DNA of 64,000 nt from Schoenoplectus triqueter (Eukaryota; Streptophyta; Magnoliopsida; Poales; Cyperaceae): NCBI GenBank assembly GCA_964058805.1, contig CAXKVV010000008.1, forward strand, positions 1-64,000. The letters are read 5' to 3'. The notes below the pieces were generated by a model. That model saw nothing but the letters and a program-made list of their open reading frames with translations, was not told the DNA's origin and ran no database searches. Within the stretch, counting starts at the first letter, position 1. Each line of letters starts with the position of its first letter. Below, in pieces: positions 1-14,600 of this stretch. The translations under genes were made by a program, and so were the position numbers.

Positions 1-2923
1 ACTTATGTTTTGTCCAAAAATGGCGTTATTGAATATTCATATCGAAGTTTTAATTGGACAATTTTACAATAGGCGTAATTAGTAGTAGTTATATTAATTT
101 CCAAGAGATTATGTGCAGTTCTGAGGGCAAAAATGTTAAAAACTCAAACAATCTTTTTATTAATAGCAGTTTCTAAAGTATCTTACTTATGTTTTGTGAA
201 AAATTAGTATCGTAGAATATTCATATCAACGTGTTCAGTGAAAAATCATATAAATTACATGATTAGGAGTAATTATATTAATTTATACGAAATTATGTAC
301 AGTTATGCGGCCAAAAAATTTGGAACGATCAAACCACTTGTTTAAACAGCTGTTTTTAATGCATCTTACTTAAGTTTTGTGCAAAATTAGTGTTGTACAA
401 CATTCATCTCGAAGTTTCAATAGGTAAAACCTACTATAGACATATTTAGGAGTAATTATAGTAATTTATAAGAAATTATGTGCAGTTATGCCGCCAATAT
501 TTTTGAAAAACTCAAATAACTCATTTAAACAGCTGTTTTTAATGCATCTTACTTGTGTTTTGTGTAAAATTAGTGTCGTAGAATATTCATATCGAAGTTT
601 TCATTGAACAATCTTATAATAGACATGATTAGGAGTAATTATATGAATTCTCACGAAATTATGTGTGTTTATGCGGCCAGAAATTTAAAAAAAGTCAAAC
701 AACTTGTTTAAACAGCAGTTTTTAATTCATCTACTTATGTTTTGTGCCAAATTTGCATCATAGAATATTTATAACGAAGTTTTAATTATATAATATTATA
801 ATAGGCATAATTCGAAGTAATTATATTAATTTGTACGAAATTATATGTAGTTATGCGGTAAAAAAATTGACAAACTCAATCAGCTAGTTTAAACTGTTGT
901 TCTTTTAGTGCATTTTACCTATGTTTTGTGCAAACATGGTGTCGTAGAATATTCATATCGAGGTATTAATTGGATAATCGTCTAATAGGCACAAATAGGT
1001 GTAATTATATTAATTTTGACGAAATTATATGTAGTTATGAGACAATAAATTTTGAAAATCTTAAACAACTAGTTTAAACAGCAATTTCAAATGTATCTTA
1101 TTTATGTTTTATGAAAAATTACAGTTATAGGATATTCATATTGGAGTGTTAATTAGAAAATCATTTAATAGACATAATTAGGAGTAATTATATTAATTTG
1201 CGTGAAATTATGTCTAGTTTTGCAGCCAAAAATTTTACAAAACAAAAACAACTTGTTTAAACAGCTATTTTTAATGCATCTTACTTATTTTTTATGCGAA
1301 ATTCATATCGTAGAATGTTCATATCGAAGTGTTAATTGGATAATCTTCTAATAGGAATAATTAGGAGTAATTATATTAATTTTCACGAAATTATGTGTCA
1401 TTATGAGGCAATAAATGTTAAAAATCTTAAACAACTTGTTTAAACAGCAATTTCTAATGCATCTTACTTATGTCTTATGAAAAATTAGAGTCCTATGATA
1501 TTCGTATCGAAGTGTTAATTTGACAATCTTATAATAGGCATAGTTAGGAGTAATTATATTAATTTTCTTGAAATTATGTGTGGTTTTGATGCAAAAAATG
1601 TTGAAAATCTTAAACAACTTGTTTAAACAACAGTTTCTAATGCATCTTACTTATATTTTGTGCAAAATTAGCGTCATAGAATATTCATATCAAAGTTATA
1701 ATTGGACAATCATATAATAGGCCTAATTAGGAGTAATTATATTAATTTCTACGAAATTATATGTAGTTATGCGGCCAAAAAATTTCAAAAACTCAATCAA
1801 TTTGTTTAAACAACTTTTTTCAATGCATCTTATTTATGTTTTGTGCAAAATTTGTGCCGTACATCGTTCATATCGAAGTGTTAATTGGATAATCTTCTAA
1901 TAGGTATAATTAGGAGTAATTATATTAATTTTCACGAAGTTATGCGCAGTTATGAGTCAAAAAATGTTAAAATTCTTCAACTACGTGTTTAAACAGCGGT
2001 TTCTAATGTATCTTACTTATGTTTTATGAAAAATAGCGTCGTAGGATATTCATATCGAAGTTTTAATTAGACAATCTTATAATAGGCATAATTATGAGTA
2101 ATTATATTAATTTGCATGAAATTATGTATATTTACGCGGCCAAAAATTTTGTTAAACACAAACAACTTATTTAAACAGTTGTTTTTAATGCACCTACTTA
2201 TGTCTTGTGCAAACCTAGTGTCGTAGAATGTTCATATCGAAGTGCAAAGCGGCTAATATTTTAATAGGCATAATTACGAGTAATTATATTAATTTTCACG
2301 AAATTATATGTAGTTATGAGGCCAAAAATGTTGGAAAACTTAACTTTTTTAAATAGCAGTTTCTAGTGCATCTTACTTATGTTTTGAGGAAATATAGCGC
2401 CCTAAAATATTCATTTTGAAATGTTAATTGAAAAATCTTATAATAGACATAATTAGGAGTAATTATATTAATTTGCACCAAATTATGTGTAGTTATGCGG
2501 CCATAAATTTTCATAAAGCCAAATAACTTGTTTAAACAGCGATTTTTAGGACATCTTACTTATGTTTTGTGCAATATTAGCGTTATAGAATATTCATATC
2601 GAATTTCTAGTTGGACAATTTGATAATAGGCGTAACTAGGAGTGATTGTATTAATTTGCACGGAATTATATGCAGTTATTCGGCCAAAAATTATGAAAAA
2701 CTCAAACAACTTGTTCAAACAGCAGTTTTTAATGCATCGTACTTATGTTTTGCGCGGAATTAGCGTCATAGAATATTCATATCGAAATTTTAATAGGACA
2801 ATCTTATAATAGGCGTAATCAGGAGTGATTATTTTAATTTGCACGAAATTATGTGTAGTTGTGCGGCCAAAAAATTTCAAAAAGCCAAACAACTTGTTTA
2901 AACAGCAGTTTTTAACGCATCTT
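1..2923. repeat. HOR unit 1
   Basis: This is a full 16-monomer unit. Monomer centres, at the GGAGTAATTA motif or its variants, lie near 80, 266, 449, 631, 813, 996, 1180, 1363, 1545, 1729, 1911, 2095, 2277, 2455, 2638 and 2820. Its diagnostic variants are GTTAAAAACTC (monomer 1), GGTAAAAAAATTGAC (monomer 5), TAGTTTTGCAGCC (monomer 7) and CAACTACGTG (monomer 11). This mix is not seen in units 2-4, so unit 1 belongs to a different variant class from its right neighbour. Confidence 0.95.
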
Positions 2924-5900
2924 ACTTATGTTTTGTCCAAAAATGGCGTTATTGAATATTCATATCGAAGTTTTAATTGGACAATTTTACAATAGGCGTA
3001 ATTAGTAGTAGTTATATTAATTTCCAAGAGATTATGTGCAGTTCTGAGGGCAAAAATGTTTAAAACTCAAACAATCTTTTTATTAATAGCAGTTTCTAAA
3101 GTATCTTACTTATGTTTTGTGAAAAATTAGTATCGTAGAATATTCATATCAACGTGTTCAGTGAAAAATCATATAAATTACATGATTAGGAGTAATTATA
3201 TTAATTTATACGAAATTATGTACAGTTATGCGGCCAAAAAATTTGGAACGATCAAACCACTTGTTTAAACAGCTGTTTTTAATGCATCTTACTTAAGTTT
3301 TGTGCAAAATTAGTGTTGTACAACATTCATCTCGAAGTTTCAATAGGTAAAACCTACTATAGACATATTTAGGAGTAATTATAGTAATTTATAAGAAATT
3401 ATGTGCAGTTATGCCGCCAATATTTTTGAAAAACTCAAATAACTCATTTAAACAGCTGTTTTTAATGCATCTTACTTGTGTTTTGTGTAAAATTAGTGTC
3501 GTAGAATATTCATATCGAAGTTTTCATTGAACAATCTTATAATAGACATGATTAGGAGTAATTATATGAATTCTCACGAAATTATGTGTGTTTATGCGGC
3601 CAGAAATTTAAAAAAAGTCAAACAACTTGTTTAAACAGCAGTTTTTAATTCATCTACTTATGTTTTGTGCCAAATTTGCATCATAGAATATTTATAACGA
3701 AGTTTTAATTATATAATATTATAATAGGCATAATTCGAAGTAATTATATTAATTTGTACGAAATTATATGTAGTTATGCGGTAAAAAATTTGACAAACTC
3801 AATCAGCTAGTTTAAACTGTTGTTCTTTTAGTGCATTTTACCTATGTTTTGTGCAAACATGGTGTCGTAGAATATTCATATCGAGGTATTAATTGGATAA
3901 TCGTCTAATAGGCACAAATAGGTGTAATTATATTAATTTTGACGAAATTATATGTAGTTATGAGACAATAAATTTTGAAAATCTTAAACAACTAGTTTAA
4001 ACAGCAATTTCAAATGTATCTTATTTATGTTTTATGAAAAATTACAGTTATAGGATATTCATATTGGAGTGTTAATTAGAAAATCATTTAATAGACATAA
4101 TTAGGAGTAATTATATTAATTTGCGTGAAATTATGTCTAGTTTTGCAGCCAAAAATTTTACAAAACAAAAACAACTTGTTTAAACAGCTATTTTTAATGC
4201 ATCTTACTTATTTTTTATGCGAAATTCATATCGTAGAATGTTCATATCGAAGTGTTAATTGGATAATCTTCTAATAGGAATAATTAGGAGTAATTATATT
4301 AATTTTCACGAAATTATGTGTCATTATGAGGCAATAAATGTTAAAAATCTTAAACAACTTGTTTAAACAGCAATTTCTAATGCATCTTACTTATGTCTTA
4401 TGAAAAATTAGAGTCCTATGATATTCGTATCGAAGTGTTAATTTGACAATCTTATAATAGGCATAGTTAGGAGTAATTATATTAATTTTCTTGAAATTAT
4501 GTGTGGTTTTGATGCAAAAAATGTTGAAAATCTTAAACAACTTGTTTAAACAACAGTTTCTAATGCATCTTACTTATATTTTGTGCAAAATTAGCGTCAT
4601 AGAATATTCATATCAAAGTTATAATTGGACAATCATATAATAGGCCTAATTAGGAGTAATTATATTAATTTCTACGAAATTATATGTAGTTATGCGGCCA
4701 AAAAATTTCAAAAACTCAATCAATTTGTTTAAACAACTTTTTTCAATGCATCTTATTTATGTTTTGTGCAAAATTTGTGCCGTACATCGTTCATATCGAA
4801 GTGTTAATTGGATAATCTTCTAATAGGTATAATTAGGAGTAATTATATTAATTTTCACGAAGTTATGCGCAGTTATGAGTCAAAAAATGTTAAAATTCTT
4901 CAACGACGTGTTTAAACAGCGGTTTCTAATGTATCTTACTTATGTTTTATGAAAAATAGCGTCGTAGGATATTCATATCGAAGTTTTAATTAGACAATCT
5001 TATAATAGGCATAATTATGAGTAATTATATTAATTTGCATGAAATTATGTATATTTACGCGGCCAAAAATTTTGTTAAACACAAACAACTTATTTAAACA
5101 GTTGTTTTTAATGCACCTACTTATGTCTTGTGCAAACCTAGTGTCGTAGAATGTTCATATCGAAGTGCAAAGCGGCTAATATTTTAATAGGCATAATTAC
5201 GAGTAATTATATTAATTTTCACGAAATTATATGTAGTTATGAGGCCAAAAATGTTGGAAAACTTAACTTTTTTAAATAGCAGTTTCTAGTGCATCTTACT
5301 TATGTTTTGAGGAAATATAGCGCCCTAAAATATTCATTTTGAAATGTTAATTGAAAAATCTTATAATAGACATAATTAGGAGTAATTATATTAATTTGCA
5401 CCAAATTATGTGTAGTTATGCGGCCATAAATTTTCATAAAGCCAAATAACTTGTTTAAACAGCGATTTTTAGGACATCTTACTTATGTTTTGTGCAATAT
5501 TAGCGTTATAGAATATTCATATCGAATTTCTAGTTGGACAATTTGATAATAGGCGTAACTAGGAGTGATTGTATTAATTTGCACGGAATTATATGCAGTT
5601 ATTCGGCCAAAAATTATGAAAAACTCAAACAACTTGTTCAAACAGCAGTTTTTAATGCATCGTACTTATGTTTTGCGCGGAATTAGCGTCATAGAATATT
5701 CATATCGAAATTTTAATAGGACAATCTTATAATAGGCGTAATCAGGAGTGATTATTTTAATTTGCACGAAATTATGTGTAGTTGTGCGGCCAAAAAATTT
5801 CAAAAAGCCAAACAACTTGTTTAAACAGCAGTTTTTAACGCATCTTACTTATGTTTTGTCCAAAAATGGCGTTATTGAATATTCATATCGAAGTTTTAAT

Positions 5901-8900
5901 TGGACAATTTTACAATAGGCGTAATTAGTAGTAGTTATATTAATTTCCAAGAGATTATGTGCAGTTCTGAGGGCAAAAATGTTTAAAACTCAAACAATCT
6001 TTTTATTAATAGCAGTTTCTAAAGTATCTTACTTATGTTTTGTGAAAAATTAGTATCGTAGAATATTCATATCAACGTGTTCAGTGAAAAATCATATAAA
6101 TTACATGATTAGGAGTAATTATATTAATTTATACGAAATTATGTACAGTTATGCGGCCAAAAAATTTGGAACGATCAAACCACTTGTTTAAACAGCTGTT
6201 TTTAATGCATCTTACTTAAGTTTTGTGCAAAATTAGTGTTGTACAACATTCATCTCGAAGTTTCAATAGGTAAAACCTACTATAGACATATTTAGGAGTA
6301 ATTATAGTAATTTATAAGAAATTATGTGCAGTTATGCCGCCAATATTTTTGAAAAACTCAAATAACTCATTTAAACAGCTGTTTTTAATGCATCTTACTT
6401 GTGTTTTGTGTAAAATTAGTGTCGTAGAATATTCATATCGAAGTTTTCATTGAACAATCTTATAATAGACATGATTAGGAGTAATTATATGAATTCTCAC
6501 GAAATTATGTGTGTTTATGCGGCCAGAAATTTAAAAAAAGTCAAACAACTTGTTTAAACAGCAGTTTTTAATTCATCTACTTATGTTTTGTGCCAAATTT
6601 GCATCATAGAATATTTATAACGAAGTTTTAATTATATAATATTATAATAGGCATAATTCGAAGTAATTATATTAATTTGTACGAAATTATATGTAGTTAT
6701 GCGGTAAAAAATTTGACAAACTCAATCAGCTAGTTTAAACTGTTGTTCTTTTAGTGCATTTTACCTATGTTTTGTGCAAACATGGTGTCGTAGAATATTC
6801 ATATCGAGGTATTAATTGGATAATCGTCTAATAGGCACAAATAGGTGTAATTATATTAATTTTGACGAAATTATATGTAGTTATGAGACAATAAATTTTG
6901 AAAATCTTAAACAACTAGTTTAAACAGCAATTTCAAATGTATCTTATTTATGTTTTATGAAAAATTACAGTTATAGGATATTCATATTGGAGTGTTAATT
7001 AGAAAATCATTTAATAGACATAATTAGGAGTAATTATATTAATTTGCGTGAAATTATGTCTAGTTTTGCAGCCAAAAATTTTACAAAACAAAAACAACTT
7101 GTTTAAACAGCTATTTTTAATGCATCTTACTTATTTTTTATGCGAAATTCATATCGTAGAATGTTCATATCGAAGTGTTAATTGGATAATCTTCTAATAG
7201 GAATAATTAGGAGTAATTATATTAATTTTCACGAAATTATGTGTCATTATGAGGCAATAAATGTTAAAAATCTTAAACAACTTGTTTAAACAGCAATTTC
7301 TAATGCATCTTACTTATGTCTTATGAAAAATTAGAGTCCTATGATATTCGTATCGAAGTGTTAATTTGACAATCTTATAATAGGCATAGTTAGGAGTAAT
7401 TATATTAATTTTCTTGAAATTATGTGTGGTTTTGATGCAAAAAATGTTGAAAATCTTAAACAACTTGTTTAAACAACAGTTTCTAATGCATCTTACTTAT
7501 ATTTTGTGCAAAATTAGCGTCATAGAATATTCATATCAAAGTTATAATTGGACAATCATATAATAGGCCTAATTAGGAGTAATTATATTAATTTCTACGA
7601 AATTATATGTAGTTATGCGGCCAAAAAATTTCAAAAACTCAATCAATTTGTTTAAACAACTTTTTTCAATGCATCTTATTTATGTTTTGTGCAAAATTTG
7701 TGCCGTACATCGTTCATATCGAAGTGTTAATTGGATAATCTTCTAATAGGTATAATTAGGAGTAATTATATTAATTTTCACGAAGTTATGCGCAGTTATG
7801 AGTCAAAAAATGTTAAAATTCTTCAACGACGTGTTTAAACAGCGGTTTCTAATGTATCTTACTTATGTTTTATGAAAAATAGCGTCGTAGGATATTCATA
7901 TCGAAGTTTTAATTAGACAATCTTATAATAGGCATAATTATGAGTAATTATATTAATTTGCATGAAATTATGTATATTTACGCGGCCAAAAATTTTGTTA
8001 AACACAAACAACTTATTTAAACAGTTGTTTTTAATGCACCTACTTATGTCTTGTGCAAACCTAGTGTCGTAGAATGTTCATATCGAAGTGCAAAGCGGCT
8101 AATATTTTAATAGGCATAATTACGAGTAATTATATTAATTTTCACGAAATTATATGTAGTTATGAGGCCAAAAATGTTGGAAAACTTAACTTTTTTAAAT
8201 AGCAGTTTCTAGTGCATCTTACTTATGTTTTGAGGAAATATAGCGCCCTAAAATATTCATTTTGAAATGTTAATTGAAAAATCTTATAATAGACATAATT
8301 AGGAGTAATTATATTAATTTGCACCAAATTATGTGTAGTTATGCGGCCATAAATTTTCATAAAGCCAAATAACTTGTTTAAACAGCGATTTTTAGGACAT
8401 CTTACTTATGTTTTGTGCAATATTAGCGTTATAGAATATTCATATCGAATTTCTAGTTGGACAATTTGATAATAGGCGTAACTAGGAGTGATTGTATTAA
8501 TTTGCACGGAATTATATGCAGTTATTCGGCCAAAAATTATGAAAAACTCAAACAACTTGTTCAAACAGCAGTTTTTAATGCATCGTACTTATGTTTTGCG
8601 CGGAATTAGCGTCATAGAATATTCATATCGAAATTTTAATAGGACAATCTTATAATAGGCGTAATCAGGAGTGATTATTTTAATTTGCACGAAATTATGT
8701 GTAGTTGTGCGGCCAAAAAATTTCAAAAAGCCAAACAACTTGTTTAAACAGCAGTTTTTAACGCATCTTACTTATGTTTTGTCCAAAAATGGCGTTATTG
8801 AATATTCATATCGAAGTTTTAATTGGACAATTTTACAATAGGCGTAATTAGTAGTAGTTATATTAATTTCCAAGAGATTATGTGCAGTTCTGAGGGCAAA

Positions 8901-11692
8901 AATGTTTAAAACTCAAACAATCTTTTTATTAATAGCAGTTTCTAAAGTATCTTACTTATGTTTTGTGAAAAATTAGTATCGTAGAATATTCATATCAACG
9001 TGTTCAGTGAAAAATCATATAAATTACATGATTAGGAGTAATTATATTAATTTATACGAAATTATGTACAGTTATGCGGCCAAAAAATTTGGAACGATCA
9101 AACCACTTGTTTAAACAGCTGTTTTTAATGCATCTTACTTAAGTTTTGTGCAAAATTAGTGTTGTACAACATTCATCTCGAAGTTTCAATAGGTAAAACC
9201 TACTATAGACATATTTAGGAGTAATTATAGTAATTTATAAGAAATTATGTGCAGTTATGCCGCCAATATTTTTGAAAAACTCAAATAACTCATTTAAACA
9301 GCTGTTTTTAATGCATCTTACTTGTGTTTTGTGTAAAATTAGTGTCGTAGAATATTCATATCGAAGTTTTCATTGAACAATCTTATAATAGACATGATTA
9401 GGAGTAATTATATGAATTCTCACGAAATTATGTGTGTTTATGCGGCCAGAAATTTAAAAAAAGTCAAACAACTTGTTTAAACAGCAGTTTTTAATTCATC
9501 TACTTATGTTTTGTGCCAAATTTGCATCATAGAATATTTATAACGAAGTTTTAATTATATAATATTATAATAGGCATAATTCGAAGTAATTATATTAATT
9601 TGTACGAAATTATATGTAGTTATGCGGTAAAAAATTTGACAAACTCAATCAGCTAGTTTAAACTGTTGTTCTTTTAGTGCATTTTACCTATGTTTTGTGC
9701 AAACATGGTGTCGTAGAATATTCATATCGAGGTATTAATTGGATAATCGTCTAATAGGCACAAATAGGTGTAATTATATTAATTTTGACGAAATTATATG
9801 TAGTTATGAGACAATAAATTTTGAAAATCTTAAACAACTAGTTTAAACAGCAATTTCAAATGTATCTTATTTATGTTTTATGAAAAATTACAGTTATAGG
9901 ATATTCATATTGGAGTGTTAATTAGAAAATCATTTAATAGACATAATTAGGAGTAATTATATTAATTTGCGTGAAATTATGTCTAGTTTTGCAGCCAAAA
10001 ATTTTACAAAACAAAAACAACTTGTTTAAACAGCTATTTTTAATGCATCTTACTTATTTTTTATGCGAAATTCATATCGTAGAATGTTCATATCGAAGTG
10101 TTAATTGGATAATCTTCTAATAGGAATAATTAGGAGTAATTATATTAATTTTCACGAAATTATGTGTCATTATGAGGCAATAAATGTTAAAAATCTTAAA
10201 CAACTTGTTTAAACAGCAATTTCTAATGCATCTTACTTATGTCTTATGAAAAATTAGAGTCCTATGATATTCGTATCGAAGTGTTAATTTGACAATCTTA
10301 TAATAGGCATAGTTAGGAGTAATTATATTAATTTTCTTGAAATTATGTGTGGTTTTGATGCAAAAAATGTTGAAAATCTTAAACAACTTGTTTAAACAAC
10401 AGTTTCTAATGCATCTTACTTATATTTTGTGCAAAATTAGCGTCATAGAATATTCATATCAAAGTTATAATTGGACAATCATATAATAGGCCTAATTAGG
10501 AGTAATTATATTAATTTCTACGAAATTATATGTAGTTATGCGGCCAAAAAATTTCAAAAACTCAATCAATTTGTTTAAACAACTTTTTTCAATGCATCTT
10601 ATTTATGTTTTGTGCAAAATTTGTGCCGTACATCGTTCATATCGAAGTGTTAATTGGATAATCTTCTAATAGGTATAATTAGGAGTAATTATATTAATTT
10701 TCACGAAGTTATGCGCAGTTATGAGTCAAAAAATGTTAAAATTCTTCAACGACGTGTTTAAACAGCGGTTTCTAATGTATCTTACTTATGTTTTATGAAA
10801 AATAGCGTCGTAGGATATTCATATCGAAGTTTTAATTAGACAATCTTATAATAGGCATAATTATGAGTAATTATATTAATTTGCATGAAATTATGTATAT
10901 TTACGCGGCCAAAAATTTTGTTAAACACAAACAACTTATTTAAACAGTTGTTTTTAATGCACCTACTTATGTCTTGTGCAAACCTAGTGTCGTAGAATGT
11001 TCATATCGAAGTGCAAAGCGGCTAATATTTTAATAGGCATAATTACGAGTAATTATATTAATTTTCACGAAATTATATGTAGTTATGAGGCCAAAAATGT
11101 TGGAAAACTTAACTTTTTTAAATAGCAGTTTCTAGTGCATCTTACTTATGTTTTGAGGAAATATAGCGCCCTAAAATATTCATTTTGAAATGTTAATTGA
11201 AAAATCTTATAATAGACATAATTAGGAGTAATTATATTAATTTGCACCAAATTATGTGTAGTTATGCGGCCATAAATTTTCATAAAGCCAAATAACTTGT
11301 TTAAACAGCGATTTTTAGGACATCTTACTTATGTTTTGTGCAATATTAGCGTTATAGAATATTCATATCGAATTTCTAGTTGGACAATTTGATAATAGGC
11401 GTAACTAGGAGTGATTGTATTAATTTGCACGGAATTATATGCAGTTATTCGGCCAAAAATTATGAAAAACTCAAACAACTTGTTCAAACAGCAGTTTTTA
11501 ATGCATCGTACTTATGTTTTGCGCGGAATTAGCGTCATAGAATATTCATATCGAAATTTTAATAGGACAATCTTATAATAGGCGTAATCAGGAGTGATTA
11601 TTTTAATTTGCACGAAATTATGTGTAGTTGTGCGGCCAAAAAATTTCAAAAAGCCAAACAACTTGTTTAAACAGCAGTTTTTAACGCATCTT
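2924..11692. repeat. HOR units 2-4 (one variant class)
   Basis: These are three full units, starting at 2924, 5847 and 8770. All share GTTTAAAACTC in monomer 1, GGTAAAAAATTTGAC in monomer 5, TAGTTTTGCAGCC in monomer 7 and CAACGACGTG in monomer 11. By eye they are almost indistinguishable from one another, as expected for recent local amplification of one unit. Confidence 0.95.
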
Positions 11693-14600
11693 ACTTATGT
11701 TTTGTCCAAAAATGGCGTTATTGAATATTCATATCGAAGTTTTAATTGGACAATTTTACAATAGGCGTAATTAGTAGTAGTTATATTAATTTCCAAGAGA
11801 TTATGTGCAGTTCTGAGGGCAAAAATGTTTAAAACTCAAACAATCTTTTTATTAATAGCAGTTTCTAAAGTATCTTACTTATGTTTTGTGAAAAATTAGT
11901 ATCGTAGAATATTCATATCAACGTGTTCAGTGAAAAATCATATAAATTACATGATTAGGAGTAATTATATTAATTTATACGAAATTATGTACAGTTATGC
12001 GGCCAAAAAATTTGGAACGATCAAACCACTTGTTTAAACAGCTGTTTTTAATGCATCTTACTTAAGTTTTGTGCAAAATTAGTGTTGTACAACATTCATC
12101 TCGAAGTTTCAATAGGTAAAACCTACTATAGACATATTTAGGAGTAATTATAGTAATTTATAAGAAATTATGTGCAGTTATGCCGCCAATATTTTTGAAA
12201 AACTCAAATAACTCATTTAAACAGCTGTTTTTAATGCATCTTACTTGTGTTTTGTGTAAAATTAGTGTCGTAGAATATTCATATCGAAGTTTTCATTGAA
12301 CAATCTTATAATAGACATGATTAGGAGTAATTATATGAATTCTCACGAAATTATGTGTGTTTATGCGGCCAGAAATTTAAAAAAAGTCAAACAACTTGTT
12401 TAAACAGCAGTTTTTAATTCATCTACTTATGTTTTGTGCCAAATTTGCATCATAGAATATTTATAACGAAGTTTTAATTATATAATATTATAATAGGCAT
12501 AATTCGAAGTAATTATATTAATTTGTACGAAATTATATGTAGTTATGCGGTAAAAAAATTGACAAACTCAATCAGCTAGTTTAAACTGTTGTTCTTTTAG
12601 TGCATTTTACCTATGTTTTGTGCAAACATGGTGTCGTAGAATATTCATATCGAGGTATTAATTGGATAATCGTCTAATAGGCACAAATAGGTGTAATTAT
12701 ATTAATTTTGACGAAATTATATGTAGTTATGAGACAATAAATTTTGAAAATCTTAAACAACTAGTTTAAACAGCAATTTCAAATGTATCTTATTTATGTT
12801 TTATGAAAAATTACAGTTATAGGATATTCATATTGGAGTGTTAATTAGAAAATCATTTAATAGACATAATTAGGAGTAATTATATTAATTTGCGTGAAAT
12901 TATGTCTAGTTATGCAGCCAAAAATTTTACAAAACAAAAACAACTTGTTTAAACAGCTATTTTTAATGCATCTTACTTATGTTTTATGCGAAATTCATAT
13001 CGTAGAATGTTCATATCGAAGTGTTAATTGGATAATCTTCTAATAGGAATAATTAGGAGTAATTATATTAATTTTCACGAAATTATGTGTCATTATGAGG
13101 CAATAAATGTTAAAAATCTTAAACAACTTGTTTAAACAGCAATTTCTAATGCATCTTACTTATGTCTTATGAAAAATTAGAGTCCTATGATATTCGTATC
13201 GAAGTGTTAATTTGAAAATCTTATAATAGGCATAGTTAGGAGTAATTATATTAATTTTCTTGAAATTATGTGTGGTTTTGATGCAAAAAATGTTGAAAAT
13301 CTTAAACAACTTGTTTAAACAACAGTTTCTAATGCATCTTACTTATATTTTGTGCAAAATTAGCGTCATAGAATATTCATATCAAAGTTATAATTGGACA
13401 ATCATATAATAGGCCTAATTAGGAGTAATTATATTAATTTCTACGAAATTATATGTAGTTATGCGGCCAAAAAATTTCAAAAACTCAATCAATTTGTTTA
13501 AACAACTTTTTTCAATGCATCTTATTTATGTTTTGTGCAAAATTTGTGCCGTACATCGTTCATATCGAAGTGTTAATTGGATAATCTTCTAATAGGTATA
13601 ATTAGGAGTAATTATATTAATTTTCACGAAGTTATGCGCAGTTATGAGTCAAAAAATGTTAAAATTCTTCAACGACGTGTTTAAACAGCGGTTTCTAATG
13701 TATCTTACTTATGTTTTATGAAAAATAGCGTCGTAGGATATTCATATCGAAGTTTTAATTAGACAATCTTATAATAGGCATAATTATGAGTAATTATATT
13801 AATTTGCATGAAATTATGTATATTTACGCGGCCAAAAATTTTGTTAAACACAAACAACTTATTTAAACAGTTGTTTTTAATGCACCTACTTATGTCTTGT
13901 GCAAACCTAGTGTCGTAGAATGTTCATATCGAAGTGCAAAGCGGCTAATATTTTAATAGGCATAATTACGAGTAATTATATTAATTTTCACGAAATTATA
14001 TGTAGTTATGAGGCCAAAAATGTTGGAAAACTTAACTTTTTTAAATAGCAGTTTCTAGTGCATCTTACTTATGTTTTGAGGAAATATAGCGCCCTAAAAT
14101 ATTCATTTTGAAATGTTAATTGAAAAATCTTATAATAGACATAATTAGGAGTAATTATATTAATTTGCACCAAATTATGTGTAGTTATGCGGCCATAAAT
14201 TTTCATAAAGCCAAATAACTTGTTTAAACAGCGATTTTTAGGACATCTTACTTATGTTTTGTGCAATATTAGCGTTATAGAATATTCATATCGAATTTCT
14301 AGTTGGACAATTTGATAATAGGCGTAACTAGGAGTGATTGTATTAATTTGCACGGAATTATATGCAGTTATTCGGCCAAAAATTATGAAAAACTCAAACA
14401 ACTTGTTCAAACAGCAGTTTTTAATGCATCGTACTTATGTTTTGCGCGGAATTAGCGTCATAGAATATTCATATCAAAATTTTAATAGGACAATCTTATA
14501 ATAGGCGTAATCAGGAGTGATTATTTTAATTTGCACGAAATTATGTGTAGTTGTGCGGCCAAAAAATTTCAAAAAGCCAAACAACTTGTTTAAACAGCAG

